Notes: generated from the letters alone by a model not told the origin. A stretch of DNA of 64,000 bases from Stygiobacter sp. (GCA_006218045.1 VBWB01000001.1:337245-401244), one strand, 5' to 3'. Numbered from the stretch's first letter, positions 1 through 9,535 are shown. Program-made: numbers and translations.

Positions 1-1026
1 TTCCGACGGCTCCAGGATCTGGGCCGAGGCCATGCGCGGGCGGTCGTCCAGCACTGCCATCTCGCCGATGATGTCGCCGGGCTTGGACAGGTCCAGATAC
101 AGCTCGCGCCCGTCCGGGGTGGTCTTGGATATCTGCACCAGCCCGTCATCCAGCACATAGCATTCGCCGTTGCAGGCATCGCCTTGGTGGAACAGGTATT
201 CCCCCGGTCGCAACGTGCGGCGATTGTGGGTGGCCGGACCGGCGGTGGTGATCTGCGGCTTGCCGGTGATCGCCGCCTGGACGGCGCGCATCTGTTCCAC
301 CGCGTCGGCGATGGCGTTGCCCATGCTCGAGGTATTGCGCAAATTGCCGGCGATGCGCAGCGCCATGGGGCGCAGGGATTCGTCGGCGGGCAGTTCGGCC
401 AGGGTCTCGATCATCACCGCCGCCCGTTCGGCGTCGTCGGCGCGGCACAAGGCCGGTTCGCGGAAGGCGCCGAACGAGCCCAGCAATTTGCCGGCGCCGT
501 TGCTGGACTGGATCGACCGGGCCACGTGCAGCAGGCGGGCGGTGGCGAAGTTCTCGACCTTGAGGACGCCCTTGGGCGACAGATAGGCTTCCGACGGCGA
601 CAGACACAGGCCGGTCTGGCCGATGCGCTGACTGAGCTCGAACAACGACAACAGCCGCACCATGGCCGAGACGGCAAAGGCCGAGCTGATGTTCTCCACC
701 CGCTTGGGCAGGCGGCTCAAGGGCAGGCCGTCGGGCGGTTCCGACACCACGTAGAGGCGGTGGTCGTCGTGCAACAGATCTTCCGCCTGCAAGACGCTGG
801 GATGGGTGGTGGTGCGGGCCTGATCGACATCCGCCTTCAGCAGGTCGGGGCCATAGCCGGTGCCGGGATGGCTGAGCAGATCCTTGGGGATGCCGTAGAT
901 CACCACCTGCCGGTCCGACTTGGAGTCCTGGCAGTGGGCGTGGATGATGCCGCAATCGACCTCGCTGGATTGCACCCGATAGCGGTCGAACAAGGTACCC
1001 GGCAGCATGACGCTGGTTTCGCTCAT
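1..1026 (-). CDS. Protein kinase-like (pseudokinase) plus cyclic nucleotide-binding domain protein, C-terminus outside window
   Basis: Translation from the ATG at 1026 runs off the left edge after about 342 residues. The last ~70 residues seen are a cyclic nucleotide-binding domain: RPGEYLFHQGD, GLVQISK, then the phosphate-binding cassette GEMAVLDDRPRMASA. Residues ~10-165 follow the order of a Ser/Thr kinase fold: a hinge-like LYVVSEPPDGLPLS, then LCLSPSEAYLSPKGVLKVENF where HRDLKPENIL...DFG would lie. The VAIK lysine, the catalytic Asp and the DFG Asp are not conserved, so I read it as a pseudokinase; this is inference from motif order. It is divergent from the FecR gene, and a CHASE2 cyclase that could supply cyclic nucleotide lies 1.4 kb away. 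The CNB call is secure, the kinase-fold call moderate. Confidence 0.8.
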   Translation of the reverse strand, partial: MSETSVMLPGTLFDRYRVQSSEVDCGIIHAHCQDSKSDRQVVIYGIPKDLLSHPGTGYGPDLLKADVDQARTTTHPSVLQAEDLLHDDHRLYVVSEPPDGLPLSRLPKRVENISSAFAVSAMVRLLSLFELSQRIGQTGLCLSPSEAYLSPKGVLKVENFATARLLHVARSIQSSNGAGKLLGSFGAFREPALCRADDAERAAVMIETLAELPADESLRPMALRIAGNLRNTSSMGNAIADAVEQMRAVQAAITGKPQITTAGPATHNRRTLRPGEYLFHQGDACNGECYVLDDGLVQISKTTPDGRELYLDLSKPGDIIGEMAVLDDRPRMASAQILEPSE

Positions 1027-1114
1027 GGATCGTTCCCCAGATTGAGCCGCCCATGATACTGTCGATGTCCAATGATGGCGAGGCGGTTTGAATCAACCGG
1101 AAAGGAATAGGCGC

Positions 1115-1549
1115 ATGGTTTGGCGAATGGGATGCGCGGTCGCCGCGCTGATGCTGGCGGCTCCGGCCTGGGCCGGCTCGGTCGGGACCATCAAGACGGT
1201 GACGGGCGAGGCCCATGTAGAGCGCGGCGGCCAAAGCGTCACGGCGGCGCCGGGGCTGGCGTTGGAACAAAGCGATGCCATCGTTACCGGCAATGACGGC
1301 AGCGTCGGCCTGACGCTCCGCGACAACACCACGCTGTCGGTGGGGCCGCGCACCAGCATGGGTCTGGACGAATTCGACTTCGAGCCGGCGGCGGGCAGCA
1401 TGAAGCTGGTCACCTCGGTGGCGCGGGGCACCATGATGATGACGTCGGGAACCATCGCCAAGCTGGCGCCCGAGAAAGTATCGGTGGTGACCAAGTCGGG
1501 CACCATCGGCGTGCGCGGCACCCGTTTCGTGGTCAGTGTGGAAGAATGA
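1115..1549 (+). CDS. Secreted FecR-domain protein
   Basis: A 144-residue protein with an N-terminal signal peptide (MVWRMGCAVAALMLAAPAWA, cleavage after AWA) followed by one FecR domain: VGTIKTVTGEAHVERGG near the start and SGTIGVRGTRFVVSV at the end. The ATG at 1115 is preceded by AAAGGAA at a good distance; an in-frame TTG at 1088 is a less likely start. Its stop overlaps the next gene's start (ATGA at 1546), so the two are probably translationally coupled. FecR domains act in periplasmic sensing or as cell-envelope binding modules; there is no FecI/FecA partner here, so iron signalling is not supported. Confidence 0.85.
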   Translation: MVWRMGCAVAALMLAAPAWAGSVGTIKTVTGEAHVERGGQSVTAAPGLALEQSDAIVTGNDGSVGLTLRDNTTLSVGPRTSMGLDEFDFEPAAGSMKLVTSVARGTMMMTSGTIAKLAPEKVSVVTKSGTIGVRGTRFVVSVEE

Positions 1550-2151
1550 CGAACATGCCCCGTATCCTTGCCGCCCTGGCCGTGGTCACCCTGTTGGCCG
1601 GTTGCGCCCGCCCGGCGGCTTATGTGGTGCTGCTGGACCAGCCCGATCATCCCGGCAGCGCCGTCACCTGGACCAACCAGGCCGGCACCCAGGTGGTGGC
1701 CACCCCCGGCAGCGGCACCGGCGCCGACCGCGCCGATGCCAAGCCGGCGGACGTGTTCGCCCTTTCGGAAAAGGACATTCAGGATCGCTTCGGTCAGGCC
1801 ATCAAGGCGCAGCCGCGCACGCCCAAATCCTTTTTGCTTTATTTCCAGTTCCAGTCCACCGACCTGACGCCGGAATCGAAGGCGTTGCTGCCGTCGGTGC
1901 TGGACGAGGTCAAGGCGCGTCCGGCCCCCGATCTGTCGATCATCGGCCATACCGATGGGGTGGGCGACGCCAAGTACAATTATGAACTGGGGCTGCGCCG
2001 GGCCAAGGAAGTGCAATCCATGGTCACCGCTTTGGGTATCGAACCGAGGATGATCGAGGTGACCAGCCACGGCCAAAGCAACCTGCTGGTGCCGGAAGCC
2101 AAGGGCAAGGGCGAGGCCAAGAACCGCCGGGTGGAAGTGACGGTACGGTAG
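1546..2151 (+). CDS. OmpA-family peptidoglycan-binding lipoprotein
   Basis: A 201-residue protein. The signal peptide ends in a lipobox (LLAGC, Cys at ~20), so it should be lipidated. After a linker, residues ~95-200 form an OmpA C-terminal domain: FLLYFQFQSTDLTPES, IIGHTDGVGD, ELGLRRAKEV and a terminal KNRRVEVTVR, the family's usual order for peptidoglycan (diaminopimelate) binding. It overlaps the FecR gene by 4 bases and likely forms a two-gene operon. It probably sits at the outer membrane and tethers or senses the cell wall; the specific role is unknown. Confidence 0.87.
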   Translation: MTNMPRILAALAVVTLLAGCARPAAYVVLLDQPDHPGSAVTWTNQAGTQVVATPGSGTGADRADAKPADVFALSEKDIQDRFGQAIKAQPRTPKSFLLYFQFQSTDLTPESKALLPSVLDEVKARPAPDLSIIGHTDGVGDAKYNYELGLRRAKEVQSMVTALGIEPRMIEVTSHGQSNLLVPEAKGKGEAKNRRVEVTVR

Positions 2152-2252
2152 GTCTCCCCGTGGCGTTGTCGTGAGTGGAAAGAACCAGCCGCAACACGGA
2201 TGAACGCGGATGCCCGCGCCAGAGCGTGTGAGTTTATCCGCTCCCTTCTGCC

Positions 2253-2335
2253 GTCACTCCCGCGAAAGCGGGAGTCCAGAGTGTGCACCACAACCTTTTT
2301 CGCGACTCCTGGATACCCGCCTGCGCGGGTATGAC
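2253..2335. repeat. REP-like pair of inverted palindromes (BIME-like)
   Basis: Two short hairpins face each other: ACTCCCGC-gaaa-GCGGGAGT at 2256-2275 and ATACCCGC-ctgc-GCGGGTAT at 2313-2332. The outer flanks also mirror each other (gtca...ccag against ctgg...tgac). This head-to-head layout is typical of proteobacterial REP/BIME elements. It lies between convergent genes (lipoprotein + and cyclase -), the usual location, and may protect mRNA 3' ends. Confidence 0.75.
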
Positions 2336-2382
2336 GGGGTGACAAGGTGGAGACGTCAATAAATTCACAGGCTCGCCAGCGT

Positions 2383-2423
2383 CCATCCGTGTTGCTGCTG
2401 GTTTTTCCCGCCTGTACTGACGG
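2383..2423. repeat. Dispersed intergenic repeat, copy 1
   Basis: The stretch CATCCGTGTTGCTGCTGGTTTT plus trailing ...TGACGG recurs with few changes at 10579-10620. A related, more diverged copy lies on the opposite strand at about 2176-2217 (AACCAGCCGCAACACGGATG). All copies are between genes. I cannot assign it to a named repeat family. Confidence 0.55.
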
Positions 2424-2432
2424 CTGCCGGGT

Positions 2433-4577
2433 CTATTTCTCCGCCAATACCACCCGCACACCACTTTCCCCCGCGTGCAACCGCTTCAGATGAAACGCCG
2501 CCAGTGGGTCGCCGTCGGCCAAGGGGGCGAAAGCGAGCAATGCCGCCGCCGTGTCGCCCGCCGCCATCAGCGCATAGGCGGCCAGATAGGCTTGGGCATC
2601 GCTGCCGGCGGGCAGCGGCTCGAAGGCCAAGGTGGCTTCGCTTTTGCCTTTCAGCACCAGTTCGCCCACCGGACGGCCATGGAAATCCGGGCATAGTTCC
2701 GCCGTACTGCCAGCGACGCAGATATGGGTGCCCAGGTGGCGGTTGACGGTTTCCAGCCGGGCCGCCGCGTTGACCGCGTCGCCCAGGGCGCGGTAATCGG
2801 AAATGCTGCCGCCGCCCACATTGCCGATGGTGACCATGCCGGTATTGACGCCGATGCGGGTTAGCCCCAAGGCATGGCCCTGTTCCCGCATGCGAATGAC
2901 ATAGGCGCGGCTGAAGGAATCCATTTCCAGGGCGCAGGCCACGGCGCGGGCGGCGTGGTCGGGTTGCATCACCGGGGCCGAGAACATCACCGCTACCGCG
3001 TCGCCGACGATGCGGTCCAGCGTGCCCTGATGAGTGAAGGCGATCCTGACCATGCCGTCGATATAACCGTTCAGCACGTGCAGCAAGGTGGCCGGGTCGG
3101 ATTTTTCCACCAAGGTGGTGAAGCCGGCCAGGTCGGTCATGACGAAGGAACATTCGCGGCGTTCGCCGCCCACCGCCAGCGATTGCGGGTTGTCCAGCAG
3201 ATGGCGCACCAGATTGGGCGAGATATAGCGGGCGAAGGCGCCGCGGATGAAGGCGCGTTCCGCCTGATCCTGGCGATGGCGGACCAGGGCGGTGATGCCA
3301 TGGGCAAGGATGGCGGCGGCCAGGGCCGGCAGCGGGTCGGCCAACAGCCGCATGTCCAGGAACAATAGGGCGGTCAGGCCCAGCGACAGCAGGGCGACGG
3401 CCAGGGTGGTCAGGGCCCCGGCCAGGGGCGCCATCCAGGCGGCGGCGGCGATCAGGATCAGGCCGGTGATCACCGCCAGCAGGGTTTCCGCCCCTTCCAT
3501 CCAATCGGGCCGCTGGGGCAGGGCGCCCAGTTGTGCCGCTTCCGCCACCTCGGCATGCATGAGCACACCAGGGACGATGTCGCCATGCGGGGTCAGGCGC
3601 AAATCCAGCAAGCCCTTGGCCGAGGCGCCGACGAAGACCACGTGGCCGTCAAGGGCGCGGGTATCGGCGCTGCCGTCCAACACCTTCCAGGCGGGGACGA
3701 AGCGATCGGCTTGCGGTCTGGTGTAGTGCAGATGCACCGATCCCTGCGCATCCACCGGGATTTGCAAGGGGCCCAGGGCCAATTGGGTCAGTGCCCCGGT
3801 TTCCTCCGCCGACTTGACCAGGATGTTGCGCTTGCCGGTGGCGACGCGCAGGGCTTCCAGGGCCAGGGACGGGTGCAATTGCTCGCCCAGGCGGACGATC
3901 AGCGGCACCCGGCGGATGATGCCGTCGCCATCGGCGGTGAAGGCGACGGCGCCGGTGCCGGCGGCGGCCTGTTCCAAGGCGGGCAACGAGCGTACGCCCT
4001 GGCCCAGATCAGGCAGGGCGGCCAGCGGATCGGGGCCGGAAAAGATGAAGCGGGCCTTGGCCGGGCTTTGCTCCCCCGCCGGCTGATGGCCGCCGGCGAA
4101 GCCGGTAACCACGCTGCTGGCGGCGAAGCCGGTGACAACACTGCCGCCGGCGATTGCCGCAGCCAGTACCGCATCGGGGTCGGGCAGGGTCTGGATGGTC
4201 TGACGCATGGCCGGCGACAGCGGCCAATCGGCCGAGACACGGGTGGGCGCGGTGCGGTCGGGCTCGGCCAGGATGATATCGAGGGCGATGGCAGCGGCTC
4301 CGGCGGCGCGCAAATTTTCCACCAAAGCCGCCAGAGAGTGGCGCGGCCACGGCCATTGCCCCAGCCGGGCCAGGGAATCCTCGTCGATATCGACGATGCG
4401 GACCGGCACCGGCACATAGGGGCGCGGCCACAGGTTTTGCAGGGTGTCGAAAGCCAGATGGTCCAGCCGGGTCCGCGCCTGCGGCACCAGCAGCAGGGCA
4501 AGGATGGCCAGCACCAGGGCGACAGCGCCGATGGCGGCCGCCCGCATCTTGGCCCTTGCCTTGCCGGTCATGGCCAT
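2433..4577 (-). CDS. CHASE2-domain membrane adenylate/guanylate cyclase
   Basis: About 714 residues. An N-terminal membrane helix (AAAIGAVALVLAILALLLV) leads to an extracytoplasmic CHASE2 domain (VRIVDIDEDSLARLGQWPWPR, later GHVVFVGASAKGL). Three more membrane helices follow, then a class III cyclase domain from ~490. Both metal-binding aspartates are visible (FVMTDLAGFTTL and RIVGDAVAVMF), as is the ALGDAVNAAARLE motif with the transition-state Asn and Arg, so it should be active. The likely product is cAMP, since DYRALGD resembles adenylate cyclases. The open frame extends upstream to a GTG at 4640, but the ATG at 4577 or 4571 (CAGG 8 bases before the latter) fits better. It converges on the OmpA-type lipoprotein gene. 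Confidence 0.9.
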   Translation of the reverse strand: MAMTGKARAKMRAAAIGAVALVLAILALLLVPQARTRLDHLAFDTLQNLWPRPYVPVPVRIVDIDEDSLARLGQWPWPRHSLAALVENLRAAGAAAIALDIILAEPDRTAPTRVSADWPLSPAMRQTIQTLPDPDAVLAAAIAGGSVVTGFAASSVVTGFAGGHQPAGEQSPAKARFIFSGPDPLAALPDLGQGVRSLPALEQAAAGTGAVAFTADGDGIIRRVPLIVRLGEQLHPSLALEALRVATGKRNILVKSAEETGALTQLALGPLQIPVDAQGSVHLHYTRPQADRFVPAWKVLDGSADTRALDGHVVFVGASAKGLLDLRLTPHGDIVPGVLMHAEVAEAAQLGALPQRPDWMEGAETLLAVITGLILIAAAAWMAPLAGALTTLAVALLSLGLTALLFLDMRLLADPLPALAAAILAHGITALVRHRQDQAERAFIRGAFARYISPNLVRHLLDNPQSLAVGGERRECSFVMTDLAGFTTLVEKSDPATLLHVLNGYIDGMVRIAFTHQGTLDRIVGDAVAVMFSAPVMQPDHAARAVACALEMDSFSRAYVIRMREQGHALGLTRIGVNTGMVTIGNVGGGSISDYRALGDAVNAAARLETVNRHLGTHICVAGSTAELCPDFHGRPVGELVLKGKSEATLAFEPLPAGSDAQAYLAAYALMAAGDTAAALLAFAPLADGDPLAAFHLKRLHAGESGVRVVLAEK

Positions 4578-4708
4578 TGCCTGAGGATTGTCATGCCGCC
4601 TCGCCCCGGTTTGGAGTACTGTTTTTCCATGGGTCGCCACTGTAACGCAGGGGAACCGGCTTCACATCCCACCCGCATGGGCGGGGATGATCTGCCCGTG
4701 TCAACTAC

Positions 4709-4861
4709 TCAGAGGTCATAAGTGGCGAACAGGGGCTCGCCTAAGCCGTCAATGTCGTGTAGGCAATCACCATGGTGCGCCGCACAAAAGCGCAGCAGGG
4801 GAATCTTTAGTTCGGATATGCCTGATGCAGCGCAATAAAAAGACAGGGCCAAGGACGTCAT
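4709..4861 (-). CDS. Possible small hypothetical ORF upstream of the pnt operon
   Basis: The 385-base gap between the cyclase and pntAA is clearly richer in A/T than its surroundings. It contains an ORF of 50 residues (67 if started at 4912) with FYCAASGISELKIPLLRFC and CAAHHGDCLHDIDG. I recognise no family. An AGGA lies 13 bases before the ATG, too far for a convincing ribosome site. A TAATAT at 4923-4928 could be a -10 element for pntAA on the other strand. Treat the ORF as doubtful. Confidence 0.2.
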   Translation of the reverse strand: MTSLALSFYCAASGISELKIPLLRFCAAHHGDCLHDIDGLGEPLFATYDL

Positions 4862-4962
4862 GATATATAAAATTTCCTGAACACCCTTGGCAGCGTGGCG
4901 CAAGCCGTGCATCCTGCCTTTCTAATATAGAGCGGCCCGTCTCTTTAAGCAGGGGAAAGAAC

Positions 4963-6090
4963 ATGAAGATCGCCATACCGAAGGAGCGTCGCGCGGGGGA
5001 AACCCGGGTGGCCGCCTCGCCCGATACGGTGAAGAAATACGTCCAGATGGGCTTCGAGGTGCAGATCGAAGCGGGTGCCGGCAGCGGCGCCTCCATCGCC
5101 GACGCGGTTTATGCCGAGGCCGGGGCCACTATCGCCGCCGATGCCCAGGCCGCCTTCGACGCCGATGTGGTGCTGAAGATCGCGCGCCCCACCGATGACG
5201 AAATCGGCATGATGCGCGAAGGCGCGGTGCTGATCGCCGGTCTGTCGGCGCTGACCAACAAGGACATGGTGGAGAAGCTGGCGGCCCGCAAGGTCACCGC
5301 CTTCGCCATGGAGCTGGTGCCGCGCATCACCCGCGCCCAAAGCATGGACATCCTGTCGTCGCAGGCCAATCTGGCCGGCTACAAGGCGGTGCTGGACGGC
5401 GTGCACGTGTTCAAGCGGGCCGTCCCCATGATGATGACCGCCGCCGGTACGGTGGCCCCGGCCCGTTTCCTGATCCTGGGGGCCGGTGTCGCCGGCCTGC
5501 AGGCCATCGCCACCGCCAAGCGTCTGGGCGGCGTGGTCTATGCCTTCGACGTCCGCCCGGCGGTGAAGGAGCAGGTGCAGTCCCTGGGCGGCAAGTTCGT
5601 CGAAGTGGACCCCGAAGCGACCAAGGACGCCGAGACCGCCGGCGGCTACGCCAAGGAAATGAGCGAGGATTACAAGGCCAAGCAGGCGGCCAAGATCGCC
5701 GAGGTGCTGGCCAAGACCGACATCGCCATCTGCACCGCGCTGATCCCCGGCAAGCCGGCCCCGGTGCTGATCACCGAGGACATGGTCAAGGGCATGCGTC
5801 CCGGCTCGGTCATCGTCGATCTGGCGGTGGAGATGGGCGGCAATTGCCCGCTGTCCGAGTTCGATCAGGTGGTGGAAAAGCACGGTGTCACCCTGGTCGG
5901 TCACGGCAACGTGCCGGCGCGGCTGGCGGTGGATGCCTCGGCCCTGTTCGCCAAGAACCTGTTGAACTTCATCACGCCCTTGGTGGACAAGGAAAACAAG
6001 ACTTTGGCCTTCAACTGGGACGACGAGATCCTGAAGGGGTCTTGCGTCACCCGTGACGGTCAGGTCGTGCACCCGGCGTTGGTCGGCTAA
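4963..6090 (+). CDS. pntAA: NAD(P) transhydrogenase subunit alpha part 1 (NAD(H)-binding domain I)
   Basis: 375 residues, the soluble NAD(H)-binding component of proton-translocating transhydrogenase, which reduces NADP+ with NADH at the cost of proton-motive force. The start MKIAIPKERRAGETRVAASPDTVKK and the nucleotide-binding LILGAGVAGLQAIATAKRLG are diagnostic, as is RPAVKEQVQSLGGKFVEVD. It ends without membrane segments, so the protein is split into three subunits as in Rhodospirillum rubrum rather than two as in E. coli. AGGGGAAAG precedes the ATG. First gene of pntAA-pntAB-pntB. Confidence 0.97.
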   Translation: MKIAIPKERRAGETRVAASPDTVKKYVQMGFEVQIEAGAGSGASIADAVYAEAGATIAADAQAAFDADVVLKIARPTDDEIGMMREGAVLIAGLSALTNKDMVEKLAARKVTAFAMELVPRITRAQSMDILSSQANLAGYKAVLDGVHVFKRAVPMMMTAAGTVAPARFLILGAGVAGLQAIATAKRLGGVVYAFDVRPAVKEQVQSLGGKFVEVDPEATKDAETAGGYAKEMSEDYKAKQAAKIAEVLAKTDIAICTALIPGKPAPVLITEDMVKGMRPGSVIVDLAVEMGGNCPLSEFDQVVEKHGVTLVGHGNVPARLAVDASALFAKNLLNFITPLVDKENKTLAFNWDDEILKGSCVTRDGQVVHPALVG

Positions 6091-6104
6091 GGAGGAACCC
6101 GGAC

Positions 6105-6509
6105 ATGGATCCCAAAGATATTGTCGAGGGCGCGGCCAAGCTCGCCACCGACGCCCAGGAGATGGCCGCGAAAGCGGCGCTGCTGGCCCAGCAGGCCACC
6201 CAATTGTCGGTTTCGCCCGTGGATGGCGGCGTCGGCTTCGTCAGCCTGCTGACCATTTTCGTGCTGGCCTGCTTTGTCGGCTATTACGTGGTCTGGCGGG
6301 TGACGCCGGCCCTGCATTCGCCCTTGATGGCGGTGACCAACGCGGTGTCGTCGGTCATCATCGTCGGCGCCCTGATCGCCACCTCCACCGACGGCATGGC
6401 CGCCAAGGTGCTGGGGTTCTTCGCGGTGATCCTGGCCTCGGTGAATATCTTCGGTGGCTTCATCGTCACCCAGCGCATGCTGTCCATGTTCAAAAAGAAG
6501 CAGAAATAA
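6105..6509 (+). CDS. pntAB: NAD(P) transhydrogenase subunit alpha part 2 (membrane)
   Basis: 134 residues. A hydrophilic alanine-rich N-terminus is followed by three or four membrane helices (FVSLLTIFVLACFVGYYVVW, AVTNAVSSVIIVGALIA, FFAVILASVNIFGGFIVTQRML) and a basic end FKKKQK. This is the membrane part of the alpha subunit encoded separately. It lies 14 bases after pntAA with GGAGG in the gap, and 10 bases before pntB. Confidence 0.95.
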   Translation: MDPKDIVEGAAKLATDAQEMAAKAALLAQQATQLSVSPVDGGVGFVSLLTIFVLACFVGYYVVWRVTPALHSPLMAVTNAVSSVIIVGALIATSTDGMAAKVLGFFAVILASVNIFGGFIVTQRMLSMFKKKQK

Positions 6510-6519
6510 GGGGGCGACC

Positions 6520-7920
<1,401 letters not shown>

Positions 7921-7921
7921 T

Positions 7922-8058
7922 GCCGGTCGACGTTTCATTTGACGCGCCGAAGGCGCATCAATCGACCGGCAAGCCTGGAGTCGCAGACGTGTGCTCCGCA
8001 CACAGCGGCGTTTGAGCCTCGCCGTCTCGGCATGAAATGGCCCAATGGGTCATTTCAT
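7922..8058. repeat. Cluster of three hairpins downstream of pntB
   Basis: Three separate inverted repeats fill the gap after pntB. They are GCCGGTCGA...TCGACCGGC at 7922-7970, with an inner GCGCCgaaGGCGC; GTGTGCtccGCACAC at 7989-8003; and ATGAAATGgCCC-aat-GGGtCATTTCAT at 8032-8058. None has a T-tract. They may be 3'-end stabilisers of the pnt mRNA or a structured RNA. Confidence 0.6.
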
Positions 8059-8096
8059 TGGCCGGGCGGTATGATAAGGGGGCTGCACAAAAAGAC

Positions 8097-8130
8097 GGCG
8101 CCGGAGAGGAAACTCTCCGGCGCCTTTTTT
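8097..8130. terminator. Bidirectional intrinsic terminator between pntB and the receptor gene
   Basis: A perfect 12-bp stem GGCGCCGGAGAG / CTCTCCGGCGCC with a GAAA loop is followed by six T and preceded by an A-rich stretch (acaaaaaga). It can stop transcription from pntB (+) and from the convergent gene (-). Confidence 0.93.
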
Positions 8131-8149
8131 GTTGGTGGTTTGCTGTCGC

Positions 8150-9178
8150 CTATTCTTCCTGGATGATGACGCCGTACCAGCCCAGGCCGGCATAGGTTTC
8201 ATAACCCGGGGTCAGGGCATAGGCGACCAAGGTGCCGTCAATGTCCTGATAGCAGCCGCGGTCGCCCAGTTTGGTGCGCAGCGGAAACTTTTCCACCAGC
8301 AGGCCGCGCCGGGCCGAATCGGCGATGATGCGGTGGTCGCGGTCGATCAGCAGGCAGCGGCTTTTCTGCCGTTCCTGCGGCGACAGGCGGACGCCGTCGA
8401 CGATGGTCTGGGCCTGGGCCTCCCAGTCGAAAAAGATGCCCAGGGCGCCGATGGGGGCGCCGTCGGCCTCGCCGCCTTCGCGGATGGCGGTGGCATAGGT
8501 GGCGACCAGGGCGCCGCCCAGGCCGCCTTCGCGGTTGATATCGGCGACGGCGAAGTCATTGCCGCTTTGGGTGGCCATGGCGTCGCGGAACCAGGGTTGA
8601 CGCGACACGTCGGTACCGATGGCGTTAGGGTAACGGCCGCTCCGGCCATTGGCGATGACCCGGCCCGAGGCATCGGCGACCCACAAATCCAGATAGACGG
8701 TATAGGAATCGAGGATGACGCCCAGGCGCTTGCAGGCGTGGCCGGCCTTGGCCGGGTCCATCAGGCAATCGACCATGGCGGAATCGGTGGCCCACCAGCG
8801 CACGTCGCACGAGCGTTCGTACAGATTGCGGTCGGCGATTTCCACGGCGTTATGGGCCAGATCGGCCAGACGCTCGCCGCGGACCTGACGCACTTCCTCG
8901 GCCAGGGCGCGGCCAAAGCCCGACAGGCTGTCCAGCTTGCCGCGCAATTCACCACGCAACGAATCGGTCAGTTCGGCGATTTCGGTGGAAATCGCCTTCA
9001 CCTCGTCGGCGACCACGGCGAAGCCACGACCCATCTGGCCGACGCGCTGGGCTTCGATCGAGGCATTCAATGCCAACATCCGGGATCTACGGGTGATGCC
9101 GTGGATACGGTCGATCTTTTGATCGGTGACAGCGGCGACGTTCCCGGTGATTTCCAGCAGATGTTCGATTGTTGCCAT
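8150..9178 (-). CDS. Soluble chemoreceptor-like protein: short MCP signalling segment followed by Cache-like sensor domain
   Basis: 342 residues from the ATG at 9178, which has GAGGATAAA just before it; an upstream ATG at 9241 lacks a site. Residues ~20-80 carry the conserved MCP tip region (RMLALNASIEAQRVGQMGRGFAVVADEVKAIS), where CheA/CheW normally bind. The rest resembles a Cache/PDC sensor: DLWVADASGRVIANG, QPWFRDAM, VADINREGGLGG, IGALGIFFDWE, LLIDRDHRIIADS. I see no signal peptide or membrane helix, so it is cytosolic. The usual order (sensor first, signalling last) is reversed and the signalling hairpin is very short. The ligand is unknown. Confidence 0.8.
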   Translation of the reverse strand: MATIEHLLEITGNVAAVTDQKIDRIHGITRRSRMLALNASIEAQRVGQMGRGFAVVADEVKAISTEIAELTDSLRGELRGKLDSLSGFGRALAEEVRQVRGERLADLAHNAVEIADRNLYERSCDVRWWATDSAMVDCLMDPAKAGHACKRLGVILDSYTVYLDLWVADASGRVIANGRSGRYPNAIGTDVSRQPWFRDAMATQSGNDFAVADINREGGLGGALVATYATAIREGGEADGAPIGALGIFFDWEAQAQTIVDGVRLSPQERQKSRCLLIDRDHRIIADSARRGLLVEKFPLRTKLGDRGCYQDIDGTLVAYALTPGYETYAGLGWYGVIIQEE

Positions 9179-9314
9179 TTTATCCTCGTGCGCAGTGTGT
9201 GCGTTGCAGCATCCATAGCACGGGATGATTTCAATGTGCATAAAAAAATTGCATACGGCCCGGACATATACGAATGCCTAATTTATAGGCTGCGCTGATT
9301 CGGGGTGGATAAAG

Positions 9315-9402
9315 CGCTCTTGGCGCGGTGTCCGTCGGCATGCCGGGAGACGGGGGACAGGGGGAGATTTCCGGGCACGCCTGCGGCCTGACGCCAAGAG
9401 CG
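9315..9402. repeat. Widely spaced inverted repeat in the intergenic region
   Basis: CGCTCTTGGCG at 9315-9325 is mirrored by CGCCAAGAGCG at 9392-9402, 66 bases apart. This is in the 357-base gap between the receptor gene's start and rpsU's end. The same gap holds two short hairpins on the rpsU side (gcgcc...ggcgc near 9459-9483 and GCCGCCG...CGGCGGC near 9510-9530) that may end the rpsU transcript. No gene is evident. Confidence 0.4.
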
Positions 9403-9535
9403 CCGCGACATTGCCATCGCGGCGCCCCGGTGCAATTGACTTTGGTCAGCTCTTGCGTCCCGCGCCGACATTTTCATGTGGCGCAGGGGTAGAGGAGGCT
9501 CGCCAAGGGCCGCCGTCAATCGCGGCGGCAAACCA

